From Marinobacter sp. es.048 (GTDB taxonomy: Bacteria; Pseudomonadota; Gammaproteobacteria; Pseudomonadales; Oleiphilaceae), in contig NZ_FYFA01000002.1 in NCBI RefSeq assembly GCF_900188435.1, forward strand, positions 1,054,001-1,118,000: DNA of 64,000 bases. The letters run 5' to 3'. Within the stretch, counting starts at the first letter, position 1. Each line of letters opens with the position of its first letter. Under the pieces are notes generated by a model, which was not told where the DNA came from, did not search any database, and saw nothing but the letters and a program-made list of their open reading frames with translations. The translations under genes and the position numbers were made by a program. This document shows positions 33,574-47,054 of this stretch, in pieces.

Positions 33574-36219
33574 TCAGCCGGTGTTGCGCATACCCGCGGC
33601 GATGCCCGCCATGGTGACTTTAAGGGCCCGTTCCACCAGTTCCGGCACCTCACCCTTGCCCTCACTTTCCCGATCCCGCCGCAGCAATTCAGCCTGCAGG
33701 TAATGCAGTGGATCGGTGTAGGGATTACGCACCCGCATAGAGTGCGCGAATACGGGTTCGCCCTCAAGCAGATCCGTCTGCTTCTTGAGTTCCAGAAGCC
33801 GTTCAATGCACCCCTGGAGCCGGCTCCGAAGGTTTTCACCCAGGGCTTTCAGCCGCTCATCGTCCAGCAGGGTCTGCTCATAATAGCTGGCGATGCGCAG
33901 ATCCGCCTTGGTCAGCACCATCTCCAGCATATCCACGTAGGTGCGGAAGAACGGCCAGCCCTGCATCATCTCCCTCAATACTGGAAGCCGGTTATCCCGG
34001 GCTGCTTCCTCAAGCGCGACATCACTGCCAAGCCAGCTGGGCAGCATCAGCCTCATCTGGGTCCAGGCGAAAATCCAGGGTATGGCCCGCAGGCTTTCCA
34101 CGCCGCCGGTGGCCTTTCGTCGGGCCGGCCGGCTGCCAAGAGCCAGTTTACCCAGGGCCTGCTCCGGTGTGACCTGCCGGAAATAGGGCACGAAATCCGG
34201 ATTCTCCCGAACCACATCCCGGTAGGCTTTCAGAGACCGCTCGGTGAGCCAGTCCATGGTTTCCCGCCAACTGTCCTCTGGCTTGGGAGGCGGGGCCAGC
34301 GTGGCTTCAATCACCGCGGTGGTATAGAGCGTCAGGCTCTGAACCGCCAGGCGGGGCAAACCAAACTTGAAGCGGATCATTTCCCCCTGCTCGGTGATCC
34401 GGAAGCTGCCGTTTACCGAGCCCGGCGGCTGGGACAGAATTGCCCGGTTGGCGGGCCCACCGCCGCGGCCGACGGTGCCACCCCGACCGTGGAACAGGGT
34501 CAGATGCACACCATACTGGCGGGCAACCTGTGTGAGCTTCTCCTGTGCCTGGTACTGGGCCCAGGCCGCCATCAGCTGGCCGGCGTCCTTGGAGGAATCC
34601 GAATAGCCGATCATGACTTCCTGCCGGCCCTGGCAATACTCCCGGTACCACTCGACCTCGTACAGTGCCGACATGCTGTCCGGCGCACCTCGCAGATCAT
34701 CCAGGGTTTCAAAAAGTGGGACGACCCGCATAGGAAACTTCATCCCGGATTCCCGCAGCAGCAGAATAACACTCAACACATCAGAGGGCTTGCTAGCCAT
34801 GGAAATCACATAGGAACCCAGGGCTTCCGGGGTTTGTTGCGCCACCACTTCGCAGGTTGCCAGCACCTCCCCGACCGATTCAGACGGCTCCCAATTGCGG
34901 GGGACCAGCGGACGTCGGCCCTGAAGCTCCTGCACCAGAAACGCCTGGCGCTCCTGCTCTGACCAGGACAGGTAATCCCCCAACCCCAGGTAATCGACCA
35001 TCTCCGCGACGGCCTCTGCGTGGCGGCTCGCTTCCTGGCGGATGTCCAGCCGGATCAGCGGCAGGCCGAAGGTGTGCGCCCGCCGGATGGTATCCAGCAG
35101 CGGGCCATTGGCAATATCTTCAAGACCGCACTCGACCAGCGACCGATGGCAGAGCTCCAGGGGGGCTGTGAAATCCTCGTTCTCAAAAAGAATCCCGCTT
35201 GCGTCCGCTGTTTCGCCATTGACGCTCGCCTCGGCCCAGTCACGGGTTTTGATCAGCCTTTCACGAAGTTCGGCGAGCACATGGCGATAGGGCTCCCGGG
35301 AATCGCCAACAATGGCCTTGAGCTCGTCGCTGGCCTGCCACATGGACAGTTCGGCCCGCAGCGCCTGAATATCCCGAAGATAGAGATCCGCTGCCATCCA
35401 GCGGCCGAGCAGGAAGACCCGGCGGGTGACCTTGTGGGTAACATTCGGATTGCCATCGCGATCACCGCCCATCCATGACGCAATCCGGATAGGTGATGCC
35501 TGCAGGGGAAGCCCCCTCCCCGTCGCATCCTCCAGAGATGTGTCGAGGCTCCTCAGAAACTGTGGCAAAGCCTGCCACAGACTGTTCTCGATCACCGCAA
35601 AGCCCCACTTGGCTTCATCCACTGCGGTTGGTCGCTCATGGCGGATCTCATCGGTATGCCACGCTTCCGTTACCAGTTGGGACAGGCGGTTAACGATCTC
35701 TTCCCGCTCGGCCGGCATCAGGTCGTCGTGGTCCAGCCGTGCCAGGCATTCCGACATTTCGTCGTATTTCATGATCAGGGTACGCCGGGCCACTTCGGTG
35801 GGGTGTGCCGTCAGCACGAATTCGATGCGCAGATCCACGACCCGCTGATGCAGTTCTTCGGGGGTGACGCTGCCCTGTTTGAGCCGCTCAAAGACCTCGC
35901 CTAGTGATTCGACCATGAGATCAGACTGGTGACCACGTTTTCGGCGAATGCCATGGTACTGCTCGGCGAGGTTGGCGAGATTCAGGAACTGATTGAAAGC
36001 CCGGGTCACAGGAAGAAGTTCGTCATCTCTCAGCTTGCCCAGCAGATTCACCAGCCGCTGGCCTGAACCGCTTTCCTGGCGACGGTCGGCCTTGGCCGCC
36101 GCACGGATTTCTTCGATCAGCTCATAGCATTCCTGTCCGGGATAGCGTCGGATGCTCTGGCCCAGCAGATCGCCCAGCATTCGTACGCTTTCTCGGAGTT
36201 CGGGATGTAGCTCAGTCAC
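33574..36219 (-). CDS. ppc: Phosphoenolpyruvate carboxylase
   Basis: This 881-residue enzyme carboxylates phosphoenolpyruvate to oxaloacetate, refilling the TCA cycle. Catalytic motifs are TAHPTE (His139), GGDRDGNP and FHGRGGTVGRGGGPA; the C-terminus ends MRNTG as in nearly all bacterial Ppc. A TTG 10 codons upstream opens the longest frame, but GTG at 36219 is preferred because AAGGA lies 8 nt before it and the start (TELHPELRESV) then aligns with E. coli Ppc (883 residues). It is divergent from a small paralogue gene. Confidence 0.96.
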   Translation of the reverse strand: MTELHPELRESVRMLGDLLGQSIRRYPGQECYELIEEIRAAAKADRRQESGSGQRLVNLLGKLRDDELLPVTRAFNQFLNLANLAEQYHGIRRKRGHQSDLMVESLGEVFERLKQGSVTPEELHQRVVDLRIEFVLTAHPTEVARRTLIMKYDEMSECLARLDHDDLMPAEREEIVNRLSQLVTEAWHTDEIRHERPTAVDEAKWGFAVIENSLWQALPQFLRSLDTSLEDATGRGLPLQASPIRIASWMGGDRDGNPNVTHKVTRRVFLLGRWMAADLYLRDIQALRAELSMWQASDELKAIVGDSREPYRHVLAELRERLIKTRDWAEASVNGETADASGILFENEDFTAPLELCHRSLVECGLEDIANGPLLDTIRRAHTFGLPLIRLDIRQEASRHAEAVAEMVDYLGLGDYLSWSEQERQAFLVQELQGRRPLVPRNWEPSESVGEVLATCEVVAQQTPEALGSYVISMASKPSDVLSVILLLRESGMKFPMRVVPLFETLDDLRGAPDSMSALYEVEWYREYCQGRQEVMIGYSDSSKDAGQLMAAWAQYQAQEKLTQVARQYGVHLTLFHGRGGTVGRGGGPANRAILSQPPGSVNGSFRITEQGEMIRFKFGLPRLAVQSLTLYTTAVIEATLAPPPKPEDSWRETMDWLTERSLKAYRDVVRENPDFVPYFRQVTPEQALGKLALGSRPARRKATGGVESLRAIPWIFAWTQMRLMLPSWLGSDVALEEAARDNRLPVLREMMQGWPFFRTYVDMLEMVLTKADLRIASYYEQTLLDDERLKALGENLRSRLQGCIERLLELKKQTDLLEGEPVFAHSMRVRNPYTDPLHYLQAELLRRDRESEGKGEVPELVERALKVTMAGIAAGMRNTG

Positions 36220-36323
36220 ATTAGCGTCCTTTTGAATTGACGGAGGCAAACTAAACTTACGATACTAAGGAACAGTCAAGAAAGTCTATTGGCGATTCAA
36301 GCCTGTAGCTGCAAGGAGTTGTC

Positions 36324-36557
36324 ATGAAGGTCACTGATTTGCCCAAACACTGGGAAACCCAAAAAGAACCCGTGGAACGCACCCACGATTACAACCTGCG
36401 TCTGCCGCTGGAAGATGCTGCACGCGTGTCTGCACTGGCGGAGCTTTACCCGGACCGCAGTGAAAGCGATATTCTGAACGACATGATTGGCGCAGCGCTG
36501 GACGATCTGGTTCGCCAGAGCCCACTGAAGGACAAACTGGAAGGGAAGGATAAGTAG
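36324..36557 (+). CDS. Small conserved protein, first of two convergent paralogues
   Basis: This 77-residue soluble protein begins MKVTDLPKHWETQ and contains LAELYPDRSESDILNDMIGAALDDL. The same pattern appears in the convergent gene at 36590-36934, so the two are paralogues. Pseudomonas relatives have been labelled pilin-assembly or pilus-tip proteins, but I see no pilin motif and regard that label as unproven. AAGGAG lies 7 nt before the ATG. It is divergent from ppc and shares a terminator with its convergent paralogue. Confidence 0.72.
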   Translation: MKVTDLPKHWETQKEPVERTHDYNLRLPLEDAARVSALAELYPDRSESDILNDMIGAALDDLVRQSPLKDKLEGKDK

Positions 36558-36563
36558 TTAGCG

Positions 36564-36585
36564 ACGGGCAGCGTTCGCTGCCCGT
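36564..36585. terminator. Bidirectional hairpin between the paralogue pair
   Basis: A perfect 10-bp inverted repeat (36564-36573 with 36576-36585) lies between the two convergent stops, 32 nt apart. It is GC-rich, without long T-tracts, and probably ends both transcripts. Confidence 0.7.
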
Positions 36586-36589
36586 GTCG

Positions 36590-36934
36590 TCAGGCGACTG
36601 ATTCCAGCTGACGGGCCTTGAGGCGCTGGATGTGCTTCTGGCTCAGGCTGACGAACTTTGGAGTCAGGCCCTGATCTTCGTAGATCTCGAAGCCATCCTC
36701 ATCGTAAGCCACCACTTTAGTGCCCTGAACATATGGAAAGCTGGTTTCCATCTCGTCCAGTGCTGCAGAAATCAGATCCCGCATCAGATCCTGAGGTGAC
36801 TTCATCGGGTAAAGCGCTGCGAGCTTTTCGAGGCGTTTGTGATGCTGGTCAGACAACGCCGCAAAGTATGCGTCTCGGGTAAGCCGACCACGTGCATGCT
36901 TGTCCCAGTAGTTGACCAGATCTTTGATTTTCAT
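36590..36934 (-). CDS. Small conserved protein, second of two convergent paralogues
   Basis: This 114-residue protein starts MKIKDLVNYWDKH and contains LAALYPMKSPQDLMRDLISAALDEMETSFPYVQG. It aligns along its first 70 residues with the convergent neighbour and carries an extra C-terminal part with acidic and aromatic residues (YDEDGFEIYEDQG). ATG at 36934 is chosen because it gives the same MK-x-x-DL start as the paralogue; the frame extends 14 codons further. Function is unknown; the pilus-related labels seen for relatives are not supported here. Confidence 0.74.
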   Translation of the reverse strand: MKIKDLVNYWDKHARGRLTRDAYFAALSDQHHKRLEKLAALYPMKSPQDLMRDLISAALDEMETSFPYVQGTKVVAYDEDGFEIYEDQGLTPKFVSLSQKHIQRLKARQLESVA

Positions 36935-37070
36935 GGTGCCTTCACTCCTGCATCTTATTGATGGCGCACGGCGCACGAAAACTGTGCGTCCGTTTTCGGA
37001 AGTGTAGACGAAGCCGTCGGTCCGGGGACGAGAAAATTGGTAACGGATTGTACCTACCGGCCCGCCCTGT

Positions 37071-37916
37071 TCAGTCCCGCTCTACGCCTTTCACCGCCTG
37101 CCAGACGGCGTCCAGCGCCTCCAGTGATTCTTCGTCCATGTCGCGGCCCTCGCTCTCAAGCACACGTTCGATCGCCCGGAAGCGGGCATCGAATTTGTGG
37201 TTGGTCCGATTGAGAGCCTGCTCAGGGTTAACTCTCATGAACCGTGCCAGGTTCACACAGACGAACAGAAGATCGCCGAGCTCATCCTCAACGGCATCGG
37301 GATCGCCGGTGCCAGTCTGCGCAGCTTCCCAGGCCTCCTTGAGCTCATCGATTTCCTCATGGAGTTTGTCGAAAACGGGGCCGATCTCCGGCCAGTCGAA
37401 TCCGTGCCGGGCTGCCCGTTTCTGGAGCTTCTCGGCCCGAGCCATTGCGGGCAGCGTCCGGGCAATGCCATCAAGCCGGCTTACCGAACCGCCGGCTTCC
37501 GGTGCCGGCTTCATTGCCCGCTCCTCGGCCTTGATTCGCTCCCAGCTTTCCTTGATCCAGGCCTCATCCGGCCGCTTATCAGGATCAATGCGACTTTCCA
37601 GTGTGCCTTCGGGAAAAACATGGGGATGCCGACGCACCAGTTTCTGAACCAGATGATCGACCACGCCGTCAAAGTCGAAGTGGCCGTCTTCACGTCCGAT
37701 CTGGGCATAAAAGATGACCTGGAACAGCAGATCTCCCAGTTCATCTTTCAGGTGCGGGTAATCTTCACGATCAATGGCATCGGCAACTTCGTAGGCTTCC
37801 TCCAGCGTGTGCGGCACGATGGTCTTGTAGGATTGCCTGGTATCCCAGGGACAGCCGGTCTCCGGATCCCGGAGCCGGGCCATGAGGGTTTTCAGATCGT
37901 CGATGGTATAGCTCAT
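37071..37916 (-). CDS. mazG: Nucleoside triphosphate pyrophosphohydrolase MazG
   Basis: This 281-residue all-alpha NTP pyrophosphohydrolase has two MazG repeats. The first carries EEAYEVADAI then KDELGDLLFQ (about residues 39-70), the second EEIDELKEAW then EDELGDLLFVCVNLAR, giving the Mg-binding EExxE and ExxD motifs in both. It hydrolyses (d)NTPs to monophosphates and may limit (p)ppGpp effects in E. coli. The start overlaps the relA stop (ATGA), matching the relA-mazG order of other gammaproteobacteria. Confidence 0.95.
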   Translation of the reverse strand: MSYTIDDLKTLMARLRDPETGCPWDTRQSYKTIVPHTLEEAYEVADAIDREDYPHLKDELGDLLFQVIFYAQIGREDGHFDFDGVVDHLVQKLVRRHPHVFPEGTLESRIDPDKRPDEAWIKESWERIKAEERAMKPAPEAGGSVSRLDGIARTLPAMARAEKLQKRAARHGFDWPEIGPVFDKLHEEIDELKEAWEAAQTGTGDPDAVEDELGDLLFVCVNLARFMRVNPEQALNRTNHKFDARFRAIERVLESEGRDMDEESLEALDAVWQAVKGVERD

Positions 37917-40150
37917 CCGCGTTTACGCCTTACATCAATGATATTGGGCAGGTTACGGATCTGTGCCAGCAACCGCGCCAGCTGCTCCAGGCTGGAAATC
38001 TCCACGGTCACGGTCATGGTGGCCGTGTTCTCGTCCTTGTTGCTCAGGGTATTGAGCGACAGCACGTCACTCTTGGAGGCCGACAGCACCTGTGTGATAT
38101 CCCTCAGCAGTCCGGACCGGTCATAGGCTTCGATCTCGATATCAACCGGATAAACTGCCGCCGGTCGTCCACCCCAGCTCACCTCAATGATCCGATTGGG
38201 TTCGAACTCACTCAGGTTCAGAAATGTCAGGCAGTCCTGACGATGTACCGTAACGCCCCGACCGACCGTAATATAGCCACCGATAGCATCACCGGGCAGT
38301 GGTTTACAGCATTTCGCCACCTGGGTCTTGAGTTTGCCAACACCCAGGATCTGGATATCGGATTCGGTATCGTAGGGTTTGCGGCGCTGGGTGCTGAGTT
38401 TCAGATCCAGCTGTTCGGACTTGGGCTCCAGCATTTGCTGGGCCATATTGGCGACATGAGTGGGGCGAAGGTCTCCAGCACCCGTGGCGGCAAACATGTC
38501 CTCCGCACTGTGATAATTGACCTTCTTGGCGAGCTCACCAAGATCCACGTCATACAGAGAAAGGCGCTTGAACTCGTCCTCGAGGATCGCGCGGCCGTCG
38601 ATGATATTGCGGCCACGATCCTGCTGTTTGAACCAATGTGTCACCTTGGCCCGGGCCCGGGATGTCTGGATGTAACCAAGGCTCGGGTTGAGCCAGTCAC
38701 GGCTGGGAGCCGGGTTGTTGGAGGTCAGGATAAATACTTGATCGCCGGTTTTCAGCGGATAGGTCAGCGGCACAATACGGCTGTTTACGCGCGCACCACG
38801 GCAGGCATGACCAATTTCGGTGTGAACCCGATAGGCGAAATCCACCGGCGTTGCCCCCTGGGGCAGATCCACCACATGGCCCTCGGGCGTGAAGACATAC
38901 ACCCGGTCTGAAGCCACATCGGATTTCAGGTGGTCGGCCAGCCCGGAAAGGTCACCCAGCTCTTCCTGCCATTCCAGAACCTGGCGCAGCCAGTTGATCT
39001 TGGCATCGTACCCCGTGGACTTGTTGCCTTTGTCCATCCCCTTGTACAACCAGTGGGCACAGACGCCCAGCTCCGCCTCCTCATGCATTTTGTGGGTTCG
39101 GATCTGCACTTCCATGACCTTGCCCTCCGGCCCGATCACCGCCGTGTGCAGAGACTGGTAACCGTTTTCCTTGGGGTTGGCTATGTAGTCGTCAAACTCG
39201 TTCGGAATGTGGCGCCACAACGTGTGGACAATACCCAGGGCCGCATAACAGTCGCGCACTTCCGGTACCAGGATACGCACGGCGCGGACATCGTAGACCT
39301 GTGAAAAATCGATGCCCTTGCGACGCATTTTCCGCCAGATGCTGTAGATGTGCTTGGCGCGGCCGGACAGCTCACCCTCAATGCTGTAGGCCTTGAGTTC
39401 GGTCTGAAGAGTTTCGAGAACCCGCTTGATGTAGCCGTCACGATCGAGACGCTTCTCGTCCAGCAGTTTGGCGATCTTTTTGTAGGCGGAGCTATGCAGA
39501 TAGCGGAAAGACAGGTCCTCGAGCTCCCACTTGATGTGACCGATGCCAAGACGATGGGCCAGGGGCGCGTAGATATCGAACACTTCCCGGGCCACGCGCA
39601 TGCGCTTTTCTTCCGGAGCATCCTTGACCGCCCGAATGGCACAGGTCCGCTCGGCGAGTTTGATCAGGGCAACCCGGACGTCGTCGATCATGGTCACGAG
39701 CATCTTGCGGACGTTGTCCAACTGGCCTTCACTCTGGCCAAGGACGTTCCCTTTCAGCGGGTGATGGATGGACGAAATAGCCGCCATCTGCTGCACACCG
39801 TTGATCAGGCCTGCCACCTCGTCGCCAAACTCCTTGCGTATCATCTCAAGCGGAACACGCTCTTCCCGCACCGCGCGGTAAAGAATCGCTGCCACCAGGC
39901 TGGCCTGATCCAGGTGCAGCTCCGCCAACACCTGAGCCATCTCGATGCCGATCCGGAAGCTGCTGGAGCCCGGCGCCCACTGCCGGTCCTGCCGGAACGC
40001 CTGCAGATCAATCTCGGCCGCCTTTTCGCAGGCCTTCCGAAACTGATCCGGGTCTTCCAGGTGGGTCTGCGAGGCTATCTGGTGTACCCACCCCTCGATA
40101 TCCACCTGGCCATCGCCAGTCATTGCGTAGTCTTCGCGAACTTTTACCAT
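37913..40150 (-). CDS. relA: GTP pyrophosphokinase RelA
   Basis: This 745-residue protein makes (p)ppGpp at stalled ribosomes. The synthetase core has FSQVYDVRAVRI and DDYIANPKENGYQSLH, and TGS (VYVFTPEGHVVDLP), ZFD-type and C-terminal ACT domains follow. The N-terminal hydrolase region lacks the HD catalytic residues, so this is a RelA-type monofunctional synthetase. ATG at 40150 (MVKVRED) is chosen because E. coli RelA begins MVAVR; the longer frame starts with GTG 12 codons upstream. It follows rlmD by 57 nt. Confidence 0.96.
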   Translation of the reverse strand: MVKVREDYAMTGDGQVDIEGWVHQIASQTHLEDPDQFRKACEKAAEIDLQAFRQDRQWAPGSSSFRIGIEMAQVLAELHLDQASLVAAILYRAVREERVPLEMIRKEFGDEVAGLINGVQQMAAISSIHHPLKGNVLGQSEGQLDNVRKMLVTMIDDVRVALIKLAERTCAIRAVKDAPEEKRMRVAREVFDIYAPLAHRLGIGHIKWELEDLSFRYLHSSAYKKIAKLLDEKRLDRDGYIKRVLETLQTELKAYSIEGELSGRAKHIYSIWRKMRRKGIDFSQVYDVRAVRILVPEVRDCYAALGIVHTLWRHIPNEFDDYIANPKENGYQSLHTAVIGPEGKVMEVQIRTHKMHEEAELGVCAHWLYKGMDKGNKSTGYDAKINWLRQVLEWQEELGDLSGLADHLKSDVASDRVYVFTPEGHVVDLPQGATPVDFAYRVHTEIGHACRGARVNSRIVPLTYPLKTGDQVFILTSNNPAPSRDWLNPSLGYIQTSRARAKVTHWFKQQDRGRNIIDGRAILEDEFKRLSLYDVDLGELAKKVNYHSAEDMFAATGAGDLRPTHVANMAQQMLEPKSEQLDLKLSTQRRKPYDTESDIQILGVGKLKTQVAKCCKPLPGDAIGGYITVGRGVTVHRQDCLTFLNLSEFEPNRIIEVSWGGRPAAVYPVDIEIEAYDRSGLLRDITQVLSASKSDVLSLNTLSNKDENTATMTVTVEISSLEQLARLLAQIRNLPNIIDVRRKRG

Positions 40151-40207
40151 ATCAGTCTTGTTATTCCTGATGGTTTCCGCAGCCACCCCTGACTGCCCAC
40201 AACATCG

Positions 40208-41557
40208 TCAGCCGGAATCCCGCTCGAACAACGCGATGGATTCCACATGGGTGGTGTGGGGGAACATGTCCATCACACCCGCGCGCACCAAGCGATAGCC
40301 GTTGCGCACCATAACGCCTGCATCCCGTGCCAGGGTAGCCGGGTTACAGGAGACATAGACTATCTTCCGGGCGCCGAAGGCAGTCAGGTACTTGCAGATT
40401 TCCTCGGCACCGGAACGGGGCGGATCAATCAGGATCTTGTCGAACCCCTCCTTCGCCCAGCTCTGGCCGGTGAAATCCCCATGCAGATCGGCACCGTGGA
40501 AAGCGACATTTTCCAGACCATTTAGTTCCGCGTTTTCCCGACCGCGCACGACCATGGTCTCGTCTCCTTCCACACCAACAACCTGTCCTCCTCTTCGAGC
40601 CAGTGGCAGCGTGAAGTTCCCCAGACCACAGAAGAGATCCAGGACACGCTCACCCGGCTGAACATCCAGCCATTCCACGGCCCTGTGTACCATCTCGCGG
40701 TTAATGCCTGCATTGACCTGGGTAAAGTCCATGGGATGAAATTTCATGGTCAGGTCGAATTCTTTCAGCCTGTAGCTCAATTGTTCATCATCCCGACCAG
40801 AGGATTCGGGCCAGATCCGATGCACGGTGTCGGGCCCTTTTGGCTGCAGGTAAATATGCAAATCGTGGGCCTGCCCAAAGGCGATGAGCTTTTCCCGATC
40901 ATCGGCCGAGAGGTCATCCATGTTCCGGAACACCATTACTGCCACATCATCGCCACAGGCAACCTCCACCTGGGCGATTCGGCTGAAGGCCTCCAGATCA
41001 TGCAGCATGTTGCGCAGGGGCAATATGCGATCGCCAATCCGTGGATCCAGCACCACACAGCGATCGATGTCGGTCAGGAAACTGTTACGTTTCTCCCGGA
41101 ATCCGACCAGAACGGATTCCCTCGCCTTGACGTAACGAACACCCAGGCGAGCCTTGCGACGATAGCCGAGGCTCTCCTCCGAACGCAGTGGCTCAATCCA
41201 CTCCTCGGGCTCAATGCCCCCGAAATGGGCAAAATGCTCCCTCAGGGTGTTCTCCTTGAACTCGATCTGAGCATCGCCACTCATGTGCTGGAGGCTGCAG
41301 CCACCGCAAAGGTCGGCAAACTCACAGGGCGGCGTCTGGCGATCGGGGGCGGCTACCAGAACCTCTTCCGTGCGCAGCTCATCGAATTTGCTTCGGCTCG
41401 AAACTACTTTCGCCATCACCGTTTCACCAGGCAATGCCCCATCCACAAACTGGGTCTTGCCATCCTGACGGGCGATTCCCCGGCCATCATGGCTCAGCGT
41501 TTCAATCTCACAGCGCACGGGCTCTTTAGGAAGAACCTTCCTGCGTCGTCTGCTCAT
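40208..41557 (-). CDS. rlmD: 23S rRNA (uracil1939-C5)-methyltransferase RlmD
   Basis: This 449-residue enzyme methylates U1939 of 23S rRNA. An N-terminal TRAM domain ([13 protein letters not shown]) is followed by an iron-sulfur motif with Cys in [14 protein letters not shown] and, later, a C-terminal SAM domain ([23 protein letters not shown] and the nucleophile Cys in [12 protein letters not shown]). It lies between cysM and relA, an order shared with Pseudomonas, and is probably part of the same transcript as cysM. Confidence 0.95.
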   Translation of the reverse strand: MSRRRRKVLPKEPVRCEIETLSHDGRGIARQDGKTQFVDGALPGETVMAKVVSSRSKFDELRTEEVLVAAPDRQTPPCEFADLCGGCSLQHMSGDAQIEFKENTLREHFAHFGGIEPEEWIEPLRSEESLGYRRKARLGVRYVKARESVLVGFREKRNSFLTDIDRCVVLDPRIGDRILPLRNMLHDLEAFSRIAQVEVACGDDVAVMVFRNMDDLSADDREKLIAFGQAHDLHIYLQPKGPDTVHRIWPESSGRDDEQLSYRLKEFDLTMKFHPMDFTQVNAGINREMVHRAVEWLDVQPGERVLDLFCGLGNFTLPLARRGGQVVGVEGDETMVVRGRENAELNGLENVAFHGADLHGDFTGQSWAKEGFDKILIDPPRSGAEEICKYLTAFGARKIVYVSCNPATLARDAGVMVRNGYRLVRAGVMDMFPHTTHVESIALFERDSG

Positions 41558-41583
41558 AGTAGGGTCTCTTGATAAAATCGTGT

Positions 41584-42477
41584 TCAGGCGCCAGGAAATA
41601 CACCGGTGGAAAGATAGCGGTCGCCGCGGTCACAGATGATGGCCACGATGATGGCGTTTTCAACCTGCTGCGAGAGCTTGAGTGCCGCCGCAATCGAACC
41701 GCCGGAGGATACGCCACAGAAAATGCCTTCCTCGGAAGCCAGGGCCCGCATGGTGGTCTCGGCTTCTTCCTGGCCTACATCCAGCACCTGGTCGACGCGG
41801 GCCGCATCGTAGATTTTCGGCAGGTAGGCTTCGGGCCAGCGCCGGATTCCGGGGATGGATGCGCCCTCCTTTGGCTGCAGTCCGATAATGCGGATATCCG
41901 GGTTGCGCTCCTTGAGGTAGCGGGACACGCCCATGATGGTACCGGTGGTGCCCATGGAGCTGACAAAATGTGTGACACGCCCGCCGGTCTGCTCCCAGAT
42001 TTCGGGGCCGGTGGTTCGGTAGTGCGCCAGGGGGTTGTCCTGATTGCTGAACTGGTCCAGTACCGTACCCTTGCCTTCCGACTGCATCTTGAGGGCCAGG
42101 TCACGGGCCGTTTCCATACCCTGTTCCCTGGTAACGGTAACGATCTCCGCACCATAGGCCCGCATGGAAGCCCGACGCTCTTCACTCATGTTCGCGGGCA
42201 TGATCAGGACCATACGGTAACCCTTGATCGCAGCAGCCATGGCCAGGGCGATGCCGGTGTTGCCACTGGTTGCCTCGATCAGGGTATCGCCCGGTTTGAT
42301 GTCGCCCCGGCGCTCCGCTTCCTGAATCATGCTGATGGCCGGGCGATCCTTCACCGAGCCGGCAGGGTTGTTGCCCTCCAGCTTGGCCAGAATCACGTTA
42401 CTCGTCTCACCGGGGAGACGCTGCAGGCGAACCAGAGGGGTGTGCCCGACATAATCTTCAATGGTGGGAAAATGCAT
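41584..42477 (-). CDS. cysM: Cysteine synthase CysM
   Basis: This 297-residue PLP enzyme makes cysteine from O-acetylserine and sulfide or thiosulfate. PLP-Lys is in AGSVKDRPA, and the substrate-binding [10 protein letters not shown] and phosphate-cup GTTGTIMG motifs are present. The compact length and the sequence around [13 protein letters not shown] helices fit the CysM (B-type) isozyme. It opens the cysM-rlmD-relA-mazG unit, divergent from gacS. Confidence 0.93.
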   Translation of the reverse strand: MHFPTIEDYVGHTPLVRLQRLPGETSNVILAKLEGNNPAGSVKDRPAISMIQEAERRGDIKPGDTLIEATSGNTGIALAMAAAIKGYRMVLIMPANMSEERRASMRAYGAEIVTVTREQGMETARDLALKMQSEGKGTVLDQFSNQDNPLAHYRTTGPEIWEQTGGRVTHFVSSMGTTGTIMGVSRYLKERNPDIRIIGLQPKEGASIPGIRRWPEAYLPKIYDAARVDQVLDVGQEEAETTMRALASEEGIFCGVSSGGSIAAALKLSQQVENAIIVAIICDRGDRYLSTGVFPGA

Positions 42478-42702
42478 ATTATAACCCTGTGGTACACTTT
42501 TGGCTTCGCATGATACGCGTTATCGCCCCGGTCTCCCAATACAGCTTCTCGCTATATCCATGACCGGCGGCTATATCCGCCACGGGATTTTCCGGTACTG
42601 TCGGGACTGATACCACAGTTATCTCTTTCCGGATCAGCTATTCTTAACACGGATGTTTTCCGCTCTGCGACGCGGACAAAAGCAATAATTCAGGATCACG
42701 GT
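42478..42702. promoter_or_regulatory. Divergent promoter region of cysM and gacS
   Basis: This 225-nt gap separates the divergent cysM and gacS genes. CAGGA precedes the gacS ATG. No clear operator or terminator was seen; it must hold both promoters. Confidence 0.35.
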
Positions 42703-45576
<2,874 letters not shown>

Positions 45577-45588
45577 GGCTGCCCCGTC

Positions 45589-46329
45589 TCAGACCCGGCT
45601 TCGGGCCTGATCGATGATGGCTTTCATATCCCGGACCGCCTCTTTGAGACCGGTAAAGACCGCACGGGCTATGATGGCGTGGCCGATATTCAGTTCGTTG
45701 ATGCCATAGATTGCCGCCACTCGCTCGGTGTTGTGGTAATGCAGGCCATGGCCCGCATTCACAATCAAACCCTTTTTGCGGGCGTAGGCGACGGCATCGG
45801 CAATGGTTTTGAAGGCGGCGTTCTCGGCTTCAGGTGTTTCGGCCTCGGCATACTCTCCGGTGTGCAGCTCCACTACCGGCGCGCCGCAGCGGACCGCGGC
45901 ATCAATCTGGACAGGGTCCGGATCAATAAACAGTGACACCTCGGCACCAATCCGGGCCAGGCGCTCACAGGCCTTGGCAACCCGGGATTCCTGACCCTCG
46001 ACATCCAGACCGCCCTCAGTGGTCAATTCCTCACGCTTTTCCGGCACCAGGCAAATACATTCCGGCCGGACCTGCTCGGCAAACGCCAGCATGGCATCGG
46101 TAACAGCCATTTCCAGATTCATCTTGGTCTGGAGCACCTCTTTGAGCAGCAGCACATCCCGATCCTGAATATGACGCCGGTCTTCCCTGGGATGGATTGT
46201 GATGCCGTCTGCGCCGGCCTCCTCGGCCATCAGCGCTGCCTGAACCGGATCAGGGTACCGGGTACCCCTCGCCTGACGGAGGGTGGCAACGTGATCAATA
46301 TTGACGCCAAGCAGTACTCTAGGATTCAT
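45589..46329 (-). CDS. pdxJ: Pyridoxine 5'-phosphate synthase PdxJ
   Basis: This 246-residue TIM barrel condenses 1-deoxyxylulose 5-phosphate with 3-amino-2-oxopropyl phosphate to give pyridoxine 5'-phosphate. [30 protein letters not shown] and [10 protein letters not shown] are the family signatures. The gene overlaps the recO 3' end by 11 nt, ending the long rnc-era-recO-pdxJ unit. Its stop is 12 nt from the convergent gacS stop. Confidence 0.97.
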   Translation of the reverse strand: MNPRVLLGVNIDHVATLRQARGTRYPDPVQAALMAEEAGADGITIHPREDRRHIQDRDVLLLKEVLQTKMNLEMAVTDAMLAFAEQVRPECICLVPEKREELTTEGGLDVEGQESRVAKACERLARIGAEVSLFIDPDPVQIDAAVRCGAPVVELHTGEYAEAETPEAENAAFKTIADAVAYARKKGLIVNAGHGLHYHNTERVAAIYGINELNIGHAIIARAVFTGLKEAVRDMKAIIDQARSRV

Positions 46330-47047
46330 GGGATTCTCCCCGAAGGTGAGTGAAAAGGCTGCGACTGTTCAGGGGGCGTCCCTGGAGAAGGTAATCGATC
46401 AGGACTCGCATGACCCGTTTTGCCAGCCGCCGACAGCGCTCCGATTGCAAATTTTCCCCGGCGAGATCAAGCAAAACATCGCCCGGAAGATTTCGCAGGC
46501 GCACACCGGGCGACAGCCCGGACACTATGCCCTGCTCCGGATCATAACAATACTCCCCGCCGGGCTCGACGGATTGTCCGGTATCGGTGGCACGATCCCA
46601 GGCAAAGTCATAGCCGAGGGCGGAGGCAAAGGCGAGCTCAAACCGCCGAAGCACCGGCTCCACATCCCTGGTGTCAGACAACTGCCCAATCGCATCGATG
46701 TAGGCTGCAAAGAGCGTGGGATGGGGATCTGCAGCGGGCAGAATCCGCTGCAACAGTTCATTCAGGTAGAGGCCACTGTAGAGCGACACTGTCCGGGTGA
46801 TTGTGGGGCCGGTTCGCACATCGACCTGGGTCAGGGTTTTCAGATCGCCTCGACCGGCCCAGTCCACAACCAGCGGCTGAAACGGCTGAAGCTGGGCCTT
46901 AAGTGGGCTCTTGGCGCCGCTCGCCCCGCGGGCAATGAGCGTCATGCGTCCGTGGTTCAGGGAAAAAATATCCACCATGAGGCTGGTTTCCCGCCAGGGA
47001 CGGCGGTGAAGGACATAAGCGGGCTCCTGCAGCTCAGGCCCCTTCAT
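46319..47047 (-). CDS. recO: DNA repair protein RecO
   Basis: This 242-residue protein loads RecA onto SSB-coated DNA with RecR in the RecF pathway. The N-terminal OB-fold ([21 protein letters not shown]) and the helical C-terminal part ([20 protein letters not shown]) match RecO. It follows era by 7 nt and overlaps pdxJ. Confidence 0.94.
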   Translation of the reverse strand: MKGPELQEPAYVLHRRPWRETSLMVDIFSLNHGRMTLIARGASGAKSPLKAQLQPFQPLVVDWAGRGDLKTLTQVDVRTGPTITRTVSLYSGLYLNELLQRILPAADPHPTLFAAYIDAIGQLSDTRDVEPVLRRFELAFASALGYDFAWDRATDTGQSVEPGGEYCYDPEQGIVSGLSPGVRLRNLPGDVLLDLAGENLQSERCRRLAKRVMRVLIDYLLQGRPLNSRSLFTHLRGESHES

Positions 47048-47054
47048 AGCTACC

